Of a stretch of DNA of 64,000 nt, positions 1 to 12,800 are shown piece after piece. Location of the stretch: positions 59,795-123,794 of the forward strand of contig VTPC01004454.1 in assembly GCA_011009095.1 (NCBI GenBank), written 5' to 3'. Numbering within the stretch: the first letter of the stretch is position 1; each line of letters opens with the position of its first letter. Position numbers and translations under genes: made by a program. The notes beneath the pieces were generated by a model. That model had not been told where the DNA came from. It made no database searches and saw only the letters and a list, made by a program, of their open reading frames with translations. This DNA is from Ignelater luminosus. Its lineage: Eukaryota; Arthropoda; Insecta; Coleoptera; Elateridae.

Positions 1-867
1 ACACCCTGTGTATGTTTTTCCATTTATGTACCTAATTTAACATCTGTCAAAGTTAACCTCAAGATCTACAGTAAATTAATGTTTTCTCTCGCATTGTGTA
101 AATGATTACAAACAATTATGTTCAATACAAGTGTGATGTCACACCACATTTCAGGCGCTCGGCCTCGCGCCTAGAATGTGGGATGACAACGCACAAAGTA
201 TACTATTACATGGGGCATTTTAAAACAACCCTGAAAAACTTACAGGGTAGATTCCTCATGACAAGACAAAGATCTTTTGTTAATGGTGCTTTACTGAATT
301 CCAGTTCGTTTAGAAATTATTGATATAGCGTGTTCTACTTACAAGTGGCACTTTTCAATTGGCCTGTGTAATAAAAATGAGCAGTTTTATAAAACACATG
401 TTTTAAAATAAAGAAAGTTACCAAATCTAAGTAAATATATTCTGTTTAAAATTTATCAGAGTAATTCTAAACACCCCAGAAATTCTGAGGAGATATCACA
501 ATCTTATATCACCGTAATTACTAATTAGCGTTCAATGAGGAACCTATAAATATTGCAATATATGGGGTGTTCCATTTGAAGGAATCTGACTGGCCTGTCA
601 TGTTATTATGGAATGTACTGTTTAATTGCAAAGAATCTTAAAAATTACTATCAAAATATACACACTTACAATAGTAAATCAGCATGTCTCAACATGCTCC
701 TGACAAGAAATAAAAATAATTTTGAATATGTTGAATTTGTTTCGTACTTTATGAGCACAATGTATAAAATTTCATTTGCTTATTTGGACTTTTTATCATT
801 TGCACTACTGAAATCCTCATTTATTAGACCAGACAATAAAGCAAATTTACAGTCCTCATAAACCTAC
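1..867. other. partial last intron of gene 1
   Basis: Begins with the donor GTAGGT after exon 868-1164 and runs off the left edge. The first bases (ACACCCTGTG) resemble the outward end of the TA-flanked CAGGGTGT elements seen elsewhere in the window. I searched the minus strand for the expected terminal exon, whose gene 2 counterpart begins [12 protein letters not shown], and saw no match. Confidence 0.6.
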
Positions 868-3800
868 CTTTCCATCACTCAAAGGAAATTGTTGTAATAA
901 AATTCTATCAGCAAAACAAAGATCCAAATGTTGACGTTGAAGTACTACACCAATATAATTCTTTTCATCAATTGTTAATCCAGTTCGTAAGCTGGGCAGA
1001 GTAAAATCTACTCCAAAATCAGTTGTAACAGGTGAATATGCTGGCAACATTCCCAAATCATCATCATCTGTTCTTAACATAAGGACTAAAGGATTTAAAA
1101 GAGTTTGAGATGCTACATGTGCTGATAGTGTCGGGAAACCAGATGGATGGTCATCAGATGTCGTCTTAAAGAAAGGTTATTTTACACATTATATCAGATT
1201 TAAATAAAAATAAGATATATTACCTCGCATCTGTGCGTTTTTCTTTCTAATAAAACTCTAAAAATATGTCTTGTAGGATGATTATCAGTAACACCTTGTC
1301 CTAAGCCAAGGTGATCGTCTTGGTTTAATTTTCGATCTAACATTATTTCAATTTGTCCTTCTCGAAGTGATGCACATCCTAAAGGACTACCTGTCAGTAC
1401 AGTAAGCCTCGTAGTTTTATCTTCTATATATGCCATAGTTGACATAGGATAATAATTAGCTTGCAAAGGAAGTTTTGCAAAACGTACTCGACGAAGTATC
1501 TTGAAAAGATTGAACCAAATATAAAATTTTATACAATGTATACTATCAGTTTACCTGATATCCATTCAAATCAGTAAAATATTGATTTGTACTATTGATA
1601 TTTGTAGATAATCTCATAGCAAGTTCAAAATTTGAAGACTTTTCAATATCGACTAGATTTTGTATTTGTAAACCTAAACCATCTGCGCCTAAAAAGAAAT
1701 ATTTATTGTATAGTAAGACTTAAAATTAATTCAAGAAGTAAAAAATGTTTTTTTTGGCATTTATCAAACGCATCCATTTTCAATCCATCACCACATATAA
1801 AACATAAGAGACAAAATAAACCAGTAAAAGAAAACAAAAAAAAAACAATTGCATTACATTTAATTACCTGGACTGTTAAATAGTGTGACAGTGTGTTGTA
1901 CATACGGAAGCTGTACAATAACAGTTGATAATAAAGGTCCTTCAATTACTTTTACAATCGTACTCTCAATATGTAATGGTGTAGCATCACCATCTGGTAA
2001 AAATAAATATGCTCCACTTCTTTCTGCACCATATCTAGCACCATATCTAGCAAATTTGTTGCGTTTTTTAAATTAACTGTTTTTTTTTACAAGTAAAGTC
2101 ATTCATGTCTGTGATCCAATTACTACAGTGTGAAAAACTGCTTGACAAATGGTAAACTTTGTTAATATTGATTTCTTGTTTGTCTTATTTGTCAAAATAT
2201 CAAAAAATCTTATTAGGAGAAGTTGTGGGGTGTACTTTATAACTGAGGTATATCTAACGTCAGAAGGAAGAGAAATATACTTAAAATTTGACTTATCTTA
2301 GCTACAGAGTAGTAAGACCAATAACTCTATAACTAATATGAATAACCATATGTTCCCTTAGAAAAAATGCTTCTCTAGTCATCAAGAATCTACCCTATCA
2401 TTTTCTCAGTCATCAATCATTTATTGTTATTTTTCACATTGAAATACATATTTTCTTTAACTTAATTTTTCTTAAAAATATTAATTTTATATAAAATTTA
2501 AACTTTACTTATTATCATTATAATATAATTTTATTTTAGTAATTTTCTTTCTTTATAAATACACCATACATAGATTGCAATTATTCTTATGAATTTTAAA
2601 TCATTAAATATTGTTCATCTGAATGCTCGTTCATTAATTCGCATTTTTATTGATTTCAAAATCTTTGTTTCGAAAAATGACTTGGACATCGTTACTGTAA
2701 CGGAATCATGGATGACCTCTAATATTCCAGATGCTGCTGTCAGTATAGATAAATATAATATTGTACATTTGGATAGAGATGGGAGAGGAGGAGGTGTATT
2801 GATATACAGGGTGTTAGTGAACTAACAGTAGTCCGGGAAACTGGTGGTAGGGGACATCAATACAAACAGAAAAGTCTTATACAACCATGGTCAAATCTCA
2901 ACGGTTTTCCCAGAAATGATTAATAAAGTTCCAGACTTTCGTACGTTATTATTCAATAACTAATGTAAATTCCACTTTAAGATTTGTTCAGAAGATTGGC
3001 CTCATCCAGCCTAATAAAAAAGTATTGTAAAATTTTTTGTAAATTTATTAGTTTAGCCACAAAAGAACAAAATGCATTACGAAAAATGCATGAATGAAAT
3101 TACTAAGAGAATTGGCAACTCTGCATTAGTTGAAAAGGAAATTTCCCTTTCACACTTTCTCTTTCTTTAACCCTAGTCAAGCCAGACATTCTAGTAAATT
3201 GCGGGTGGTTTGTTCCTTTTACCGTCAGCTATCTTCTTTTATCTTGGTCAAAGAAGTACACCCATCTTTGTTCTGCTTTTAAGCTTTAAGTGCACCCCCT
3301 AGAAAGTTTACATACAACGGTACTAGTTTAAACCAGAAAAAAGACAAATTATTTGTACAGGAAATACACTAAAATTCAAAACATCTGAATTTAGAGCAAC
3401 AAACAAGCTTTTGCAACCGGCCATGTGATTGCAATCATTTCAGGTTTAGTTCTTTTAGTGCGCAATGGACGCTTATTACACCCTTACTATTACTTTTCTA
3501 ACATCTTTTTGCAATGCTAATAATTTAGATAATCTTTAATCAAGGAATATCTTGACATACGAAGATGAGTGTAGGTATTCTTTAACAAATCCCCTTTTTC
3601 TAAAAACAACACGTACTCCTTAAAGTCAAAGAATTATTCAGACTTTCGATATTAGCACAAAATAAAATCATAAGCAATCCAAACAGCAATTAAGCTTGTA
3701 TTGTTTTCCAATAGACATTTTTCGGTAATCACAATAATCCCCTTTTTGTCTAAGTATTTCAATTTACACTGTATTATTAATTGTGTAAAATTTTGTTGAA

Positions 3801-6800
3801 TGATGGTTTCCAGCAAAGCCTAACATGAAACTAGCTACAAGTAACTTTTTTAATTTACTTTTTTTCAATTATTCCCTAAAAACCAGCATTAAACAAAAAC
3901 CATATTTTATGTAAATTTACATTACAAGAGTCTAGTTTTAAACGATTTGTACAATACCGTTCTGTTGCTTAAAGAAGTAACAACCTACACCCCTTTTAAG
4001 CAGGTACAACAAACAGAAGATTATTTACGGTTTTATGACAAAGGATTCATTCCAGGTAAAACTTCTTAGGAAATTGAACTCAACTTTCTAGTGATTTATT
4101 AGGGAGTGTCTAAAATAAATTTGCAAAAGGCTATAATCAAGGTTTTAGTGCGACACCGTTGCCAGATAGTGCTAGCTGTTTTTCACATTTCCTCGAAAAC
4201 GGAGCAAGATAGAAACAATTCTTACTAGAATTTTCTATTTCAAATGACTTTTCCTATTACCTGTTTCACGGAGTACTATTAGTTTACTAACACCCTGTAT
4301 ATCAAAGAAGTATTTAAATTTACACTTTGTCATTCTGAAATGCAAAATTATATAGAACAACTTTGGGTAAGCTTTTCTCTTAATAAAAAGACAGTTCTTC
4401 AGGATTACATTTCTTGAACAATTTGGAAAATATATTGATCGATTTTATACAGTCTTTTGTACAGGTGATTTTAACATTAACTATTTAGATAATAGTAACC
4501 TTTTAAATATTAATCTATTTTCAATTCTCAAATCTTTAGATTTAAAGCAAGTCAATGAGAATCTTACGTGTGTTACCCGCACCACTCCATCCTTGTTGGA
4601 CTTAATTATAACGAATGATAACATGAAGATTATAAAGGCAGGAGTTATTGATTCAGTTGAATTTTCTGAACACCATGCTGTTTTTTGCAAAGCAGCAACT
4701 GAAATTACTAGTACATGTCCCATTTATAAAGCTTATCGTAATTTTAAGTATTTCAATTTCGATTTATTTGATAGTGATCTTCAAGCTATTCCTTGTAATA
4801 ATATATTTCAACTGTCTAATGTGAATAGTAAATTATAATTTCTAAATGAAAACTTGATTGCCTTGTTAGATGTTCACGCTCCATTAAAAATAATGAAATT
4901 TACCGTGGATAACTGATACTATAAAACAAAGCTCTGCAGCGTTTTAAAGATTCTAAGAACACAGTACACTGGGATTATTACAAATTGTTACGCAATACGA
5001 CTAACAGGGCAATCAAAGCAGAAAAGAAAGCCTGTCTTGAATATGTTGTTAAACATAAATCTTCCAAAACTGTATGGAATGAATTGAAAACTATGAATGT
5101 GTACTATCATAATAAACCTAATATTATTCCAGACCAGCTACAAAATGTTGATGAAATAAATAAGTATTTTATAAAAGCTACCAAAGATAATAAACCTGAT
5201 TGTGGCGAACTTGTAAACTATTATTTGAGTAATATTAATAGTAATGTTAAGACAAAATTAAAAGTTTGTTGAAGAAGATGAAGTAATTGTTAGCAAAATA
5301 ATTCATAACATAAACTCGAGAGCATATGGTGCTGATGAAATAAACATTGACCTTATCAAACGCTGTTGCCCTTTTTTGTTACCTCATCTCACCCACATAA
5401 TAAACTTTTGCATAGTTCATAGTGTCTTCCCAAATAACTGGAAGGAGGCTATATTATACTTCCATTACCAAAAATCCATAATCCTCAGTCTTATAAGAAT
5501 TTAAGGCCAATAAGTATACTGCCCGCACTGTCGAAGGTATTAGAAAACGTCATAGCCTCTCAACTACGTAAACACATTAATGAAAATAATATTTTACCAT
5601 TAACTCAATCTGGTTTTCGGCCGGGGCACGGCTGTGCTTCCACATTAACTCATATAATTGATGATATAGCAAATGGAACAGATCAAAATAAGCTAACAGC
5701 ATTAATTTTATTGGATTATTCTAAGGCCTTCGACATGCTAAGGCATTCGATATTAATTGCTGAATTAAAATTTATTGGTCTTGAGGAATCTGCAGTCACT
5801 CTATTAAGTGAATACTTAAAAGATAAAAGGCAAAAAGTTCTTCTAAATGGTTCATAATCCACTCAATTAACTCTCCCTAAGGGTGTGCCGCAAGGTTCTA
5901 TACTAGGTCCCTTGTTGTATACCATATACACTGCCAACTTCTTTTCTGCTATACAATACTGTAACTTTCATTTATACGCAGACGACACACAGTTATATTA
6001 TTCATTTCATTACAATGACCTTGAAGTGGCACAAGAGTGTATCAATACTGACTTAGACATATTGTTAGATCTTTCTATTAGGCATGCTCTTACAATCAAT
6101 CTAAATAAATCTTCATTAATAATATTCGGTAGAGATAAGGTAAGAAAAATGGCACAAGACAAAATAACTATCATCTTAGACGATAAAGGTGATTTCAGTT
6201 TCTGAATGTATAAAAAATCTTAGCATGCTAATTGATAATAAACTTACCTTTACTAATCATGTTAATGCACTTTTATCCAAAGCCTACAGTAACTTAAAAT
6301 CCTTATTTTCTAGTAGTCATATTCTAAATGTCAAATTGAAAACTATGCTCTGTGAGTTTCTAGTTCTATCACATTTTAACTACTGTGATGTTGTGTATAG
6401 TGCTTATCTGAGCACCACTGACATCTACAGGATTCAAAAGATACAAAACTCCTGTCTTAGATTAATATTTGGCATTAGAAAACATGATCATATTTCACAC
6501 AAGTTAAAAGAGGTAGACTGGTTAAACATGCGTAATAGATGATCATTACATTGTGCTTGCTTTTATCAAAAGATATTGAATCTTCATGTACCTTCCTACT
6601 TATATAACAAAATAAGTTTTAGGACTGATGTGCATCATTTAAATTTGAGGCACAGGGGATTGCTAACTATACCTAATCATAAAACAACTTTCTTTAAACG
6701 ATCATTTAGCTATTCCCTTGCAAAATGCCTCAATAGCATTCACCAGGAAGTACTGACAGCAAAATCTCTAGTAATTAAAAATAATTTTAAGAAATTAATT

Positions 6801-9800
6801 ATAAACGAACAATTACTGTAACTGAATACGTACCATTTGATGGAAAAATCAATAAATTTTATTATTATTATTATATACGATAAAACAATTTCTAAAGGCA
6901 CAATTTGCATTTAGATCGAAGCAAACCTTTTTTGAAAGAGTGACCTTTTTGTTGGAAAATCAATATTAACAAAGTTTCCCCTTGGTCAAGCAATTTTCCA
7001 CACACGCTGCATAATATAGTCTTCTAAAGTATTAAAGAAACCTTCAAACTAGCTTGGACATGAGACAAACAAACATAAAGCAAGCGACCAATTAAAAAAA
7101 ACATTACTTACTTTGCAAAATCTAAATGAACTGGTACCGTATGTGTTGCAATCTTCAAAGCTTTTAGTAATCCCAAACTGTTAAACGCTGCAGTTATTCG
7201 TGCATTTTGTATAGTAAATTCACTTGCACTTGGTGATACATGAATGTTTGGAAAACCGGTAGGTGGTTGTACTTCAGCATACTGATTGAAAATTTTTACT
7301 GAAGAGTATACTGTTTCCCTAAAAAAAGTAAGAATGTAAAAAATGTAAAGAACAAGGTTCAGAATGAAGTATTTTAAATATGGAGCAATCAAGAAAGATC
7401 CTAATTCATATTGGCCATGAATTAGATGATTCTTGTTTGTATGTTTTGTAGTCAAGGTTTCAGTACTAAAATTTATCACAATCTTGAAGTATTCCTAGCC
7501 CCAGTTGTAGGGATTCTTAACGTGCAACCTACTGTAGTCACATGGGACCCACATTTGTATAATACAGGGTATTAGTAAACTACTGGTATTCATTTTAATG
7601 GTAGATTCTGCATCACTAATATTATCAATTGCGATATATATGTATCTTCTAGAGTGAAAACTAAAGACTGACCTACTGCAACATTAAGGAGAGCATTTGT
7701 TTGAGTACTGCTGGTTGATTGTGTTGACATAATAGTGTGCATGATACCGGATTTGCAAAAAGTGGCTAATAAAGCAATAGCAAATTTATTATTCCAAAAA
7801 TCAGCTACACATGATAATAGGAGGTATGAACAGTTTTCTTATGGTGCGAGAAAAATAAAGTGGAAAAATATATGGAAAATGTGCTTATTGCATAATCAAC
7901 ACTGTCTACATACTCAATGTTGAAGATGACCTTATTAATAAACAAAACATTGATATATCAAATTATCCAAAATTAATAGCAAACAGAGAAATGTGGGTAC
8001 AGCGCGACCAACCTCAGAAAAGCCCCGGAAAATATGCGGACTAATTTCAAAAACAAACAACGTCGACCAATCAGGAGCGTAATTTTACTCGAATACACTA
8101 ACTGACAAAAACTTGTTTTAATATTCTTTCTGACACTTTCGCACTCGTTATTGTCTGTTCATGTTTTTGGAAATTTTATCATTTTATTTTCTTGTTACTA
8201 TTTGTTTAACTAAAAAATCGGTTTTTTCAAGACGTTACTAGCTGTATACGTACAGTAATTCTAAGTAAGTACATTCTTTTCAGATTAATAATTTTTTTAA
8301 GAGAGTTATAAGTTTTGAGGTTATGAATTAATTAATTCTTTTTCTTTACTTTACAGTTTAGTGATCATGAATAAATGCAAACTTGTTCACTCTGTAGCTC
8401 GAAACATTATTCGTAATGTTATAGACGTTGTATAAAACTATGTGTTTGGGGAGGCTTCTTAATTATAAGAATAGTTTATTTTATAGCATTTATTATCTTA
8501 CAACAACAATCTTTCATACAGCCTACAGCATACAACTCTATCGGACCTCTTGCGAGCGGGGAGAGGGCAAGTGCTGTTGCCAGCTCTCACTACACTATGA
8601 AGACTTTATGCACATTGTAAAACATTTTGTACTTGAGTTTTATTTCAAATTGGTATTAAACATTTAAAGGAAATTTTGTTTTTGAAATTGCTTAGTTTCA
8701 AATTCAAATAGACATTTAAACATTCATTATTTTTTGTGCAAATGTTATATTTTAATTCTTAAATCCGTTATGTTATTGATGTTTAGTTTTATTTAAATTT
8801 CCTGCCGAAAGAATTTTGGATGCGAGTGTACTTGGTGAACATGTAGCTCCCCCGGACAAGCCCACTCAGGGCTTTTCTGAGCTTGGTCGAGCTGTATACA
8901 GCAGAAAGATTGAATGTATTCATACGACAAGATTAGTACTAGCAGGTACACCTGCAATGTCTACGACAAACGTAGTTCTGAGCAATAAACAAGCACCAAT
9001 TAACATATATAGTAGCAAAACCTGCACTATGACAGTTAATATACAGCGTGCTGATTAAGTATGGAACAAATTCAATAACTTCAAAAATATTAATATTTCG
9101 AAAAAAAACAAAAAGGGGTGTAACAATTTAAATTGTTGGGCATCTTTTAATATTATGCAAAAATCAATGACGTCATCATTATTTGACCAATGACGTCATC
9201 GATATTTTTTGTAAATGGCAACCTCAAAATATTTTTGCAATTATTCACCACTCAATTCTGTGTACAATGATCTTCAAATTTTCTAAATTTGCTCGCGCTT
9301 TTCGGAGATATTATTTTTTTTTTGTTTAGAAAATCTAAAACATTCTAAATGTTATTTCAACAATTTAAATCTATTTGATTGATTATTTAAATTAAATTAA
9401 AAAATCAAATACACATCAACTTGATTTTACCTTGTCATCTAATTAGATTTCTGTCATTTATTATTTGAGTCTAGATATTATTATTTGCTGTAAATACCGA
9501 AATATTTAACAAGAGAGAGAATAGAAATACTGATAATGATCGGCTATGATGGACAAATGCAAACTCAACAACAAGTTGATGTGTACTTGATTTTTTAAAA
9601 CAATGATGACGTCATTAATTTGTGCATAATATTAAATGATGCCCAACAATTTAAATCGTCGTTACACCCCTTTTTATTTTTTTCGAAATATTAATATTTT
9701 TCAAGTTATTGAATTTGTTCTATCCTTAATCAGCATACTGTACATAAAAATTTAAAATTGTCACTGTGTTGTTTATAATAAATTATGTTTAAGGTTCAAT

Positions 9801-12800
9801 TATTTGTTTGTTTTTTAATTAAATTTTACAATTTCAGAAAACATCTAATATTTACCTCGTCATAGAAGTTTCTTTTTATGACTCATATGGTTATTTGCCA
9901 AAGCAGAGCCGGGGCAAATAATCTCTATATTCATCATAAAAAGATGAACTTCCCTGCCTTGATAAATAAATAACTTATTAATGTAATACAGAAATTAAAC
10001 ATGAACAACAAACACAATTTAACAATCTAGAACTTTATGAAAAAAAATAAACAAGGTATGGTTATTGCAGCCTGTTGTCCGTTATTTGCAATACACGCCA
10101 GTAAGCATTTTTGAAATGAAATTTCTATTTGGTCAATTCTCACAGAAATTTCTTTTTAATTGTTTGAATATTCCTTCCATAGAATGTCTTTATAAAGAAT
10201 GTCATTGACAATAAGTAATTAATATCAAATTTGAATTCCTCTGTCAATCTCCATAAATTAATTTGATGAGATGTTGTATTTCGGACAGGGAATAAACCAA
10301 TAACATGTTTGTTATTTGAAATAATAAGACAACAAATAATAATTTATTTTGTTGATAACTATTACAAACGAGTAGTACTACAAGCATAACGAGGATGTTT
10401 TCTACAATTTCTCAAAAGAAAGAATACATTTATTTATTCCCTCTACTATTATGTCTCACGATAGCCATATAGCTGACCAGAGACATTTAGGTGGTCCTGG
10501 CAAATGCTAAATAAAAATAACTTTGCTCAGTTTGGCAAACAACAACTGTCAAGTTGACAGTTGGTTAATACTACATGCCCCAATTCTTTTTAAGAAATTT
10601 CATTTTTTATTGTTAAGATGAACGAATAATTTAACTACTGCATTATTTAAAATTATTAAAAAGTTTTTAATTTCACTATCTCTCAATACCATCTTTATTT
10701 AAATATCAAATTAAAAATTAAAAACTTTCAAAAATCTTTTCTCTTTTTTGTTAAAAATTGAATCATAGCTTCATATTTGATTTTAAACATTTTCACTACA
10801 TGAGTGTATTTAACAATATCTCAATAAGGGCTGAATGGATAATAATGAAATTCTAACTACAACTCTGGATGTTCTTGACATCTCAATATGAGGTAGATTA
10901 ACAAATTCATGTTATGTTATTATGCACCCAATATTCGATTTAAAACCAATAAGAAAGCAGAGTGCATTTGAAGTACTCACTCAGCTACAACCGTAACAAG
11001 GTTTGCTTTAATTATGTTGCAAATCGAATGCTCATTCTTACTTTAGGCACCAACTTAAACTCACTTTTCAAAATTTATTCACACTTACCTTGGTACTTCA
11101 AACTCCAATAATGCATTAATGGTGTAAGACACTATTCCTAAAGCAGGCACATTGGCAATAAATGATACCTGATATTTTGAATTAGACATTGATGAGCCAT
11201 ATTCAAATACAGGTGAAACTTGACATCTGATTTTCTTATTTTTAAAATTCAGTACCTGAAACATATAATTTCAAAAGATTTATATAGTGGTAACTTCAAA
11301 AGTATTGATACATCATATTTATTATTAGGACTATCAAAACAATTTTGTATTTAGGGATTCTGACATGTACAAATATTTTTATTTCTGTTTTAACCAAAGA
11401 CGCACCTAATTTAAATTTTAAATGAAAAACACCCTGTATAGTTTTGAATTTTCTGATAAGAGTCTGAAATGCTTTTACCACTGGCTTTATTCAGCATCGA
11501 ATTGCCATTTAAAATTATAACATACAAGTGGAATTTTAACTAAAAAAATGTGCAATTTGTGCTTTGATATTTTTCTTTTAAATAAAAGCATTTTATTATT
11601 CGGCATATATCAAACTCCTTAAATACAAGATTTCAAGATAGTTCTAATGATAATACAGCTATTTACACCAATCCATACTTTTGACTACCACTGTATATTA
11701 AACCTTGATGTGTACAAATACCACATACAAGTAAGCATGGTATGATCATTCCAAAAAGCAAATACATTCAGTAAGCACATAATGTATTCATAGAGATAAA
11801 GCTGAAGTGGGGTCACCTTTCTAAGTAGTAACCATGTCCAACTCGACTTAAGTTTGAAAACTGGCAAAACTGGTCTTTGATGCAGTGTATTACAAAGAGC
11901 TCCAACTACTGCCGCAGGATTGAAGGTAAGTTCTTTCCTGGCATTCCTAGTAATATAAATCCATCTAACTCTTGTACAAAACAGGATCTTTACAGGAAAT
12001 TACAAAATTTTTATTTTCTTTAATTCATCGGAACAAAGTTAAATACGCCCTGTACATGCCTTAATCTTATAAACGTGTATCCTGCCCTTCCATGAGCTTT
12101 TCTGCTACGTTTTAATTAAGCTCTGGTTTTCACCTTTGGTACTCTGGTAAGTTAATTACCTTGTGACCTCAAGTATAATTATTTTTTAATTTAGAAGCTC
12201 TTTTAGAGGATGTTTCTTTCAAACCTTCTTTCCTTATTAATTAATTAGTTAGTTATCCTTGTTCAGTAAACACAACTCTTGCTGGGAAATTCTATAGTTT
12301 GGGACAGTGTAGATTTAGCATATCAACTTTCACATAATTCTTCGTTAATAAATAAAATAAAATGTATTAGAAGCATAGATTTTTTCCTTATTGTTAAACT
12401 AAATCTTTGCATTTATTGAGCCCTAGGAAAGTTAGATTTTTGAGGCAGTTTCTGTTGAGCTTACTCCATTTTTCCCTAACCTAAAAGATTTTTCCACTTA
12501 ATGGCTATTATCTACACCTAATTAGTATTCAATCAGTTAGCAGTATATTTCCAACTGTTATTTTATCATTTCTATTTTCAAAAGATTTCTTTATTTCTTT
12601 GTGAAAGTAAAATTTTAAACAACACCTAAAAATTTGTGGTTATTTCTTTATTTATTTAAAGTGTTTATTTCTGAACACAGACATTCTGCATGGTAAACAA
12701 GGTCTCATCCTTGTTAATACAACTATTCCCTTTAATGTCATAATTCTAATTTTTCAGTAATGAGGCCATTCTATGTTACGGTATAACTTAACCCTGAGGT

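Larger units (their letters stand above)
7319..11088. other. intron 10 of gene 1
   Basis: A 3.8-kb intron containing two complete TA-flanked inverted-repeat elements (8000-8894 and 9044-9740) and a lone CAGGGTATTAGTAAAC terminus at about 7566 related to the element at 2807-4297. The rest, notably 9741-11088, is AT-rich with no coding signal I can support. Confidence 0.7.

Noticed and set aside
180..260. Minus-strand NLPCKFF..LKCPM reading with a stop, resembling the LCPMEL end of gene 2
   Set aside because: Only the CPM triplet matches, the upstream sequence has no HELLP-like block, and no acceptor fits. The true last exon of gene 1 is probably off-window.
8816..9058. 80-codon open frame
   Set aside because: It spans the right end of one TIR element and the left end of another, so it is a chance frame.
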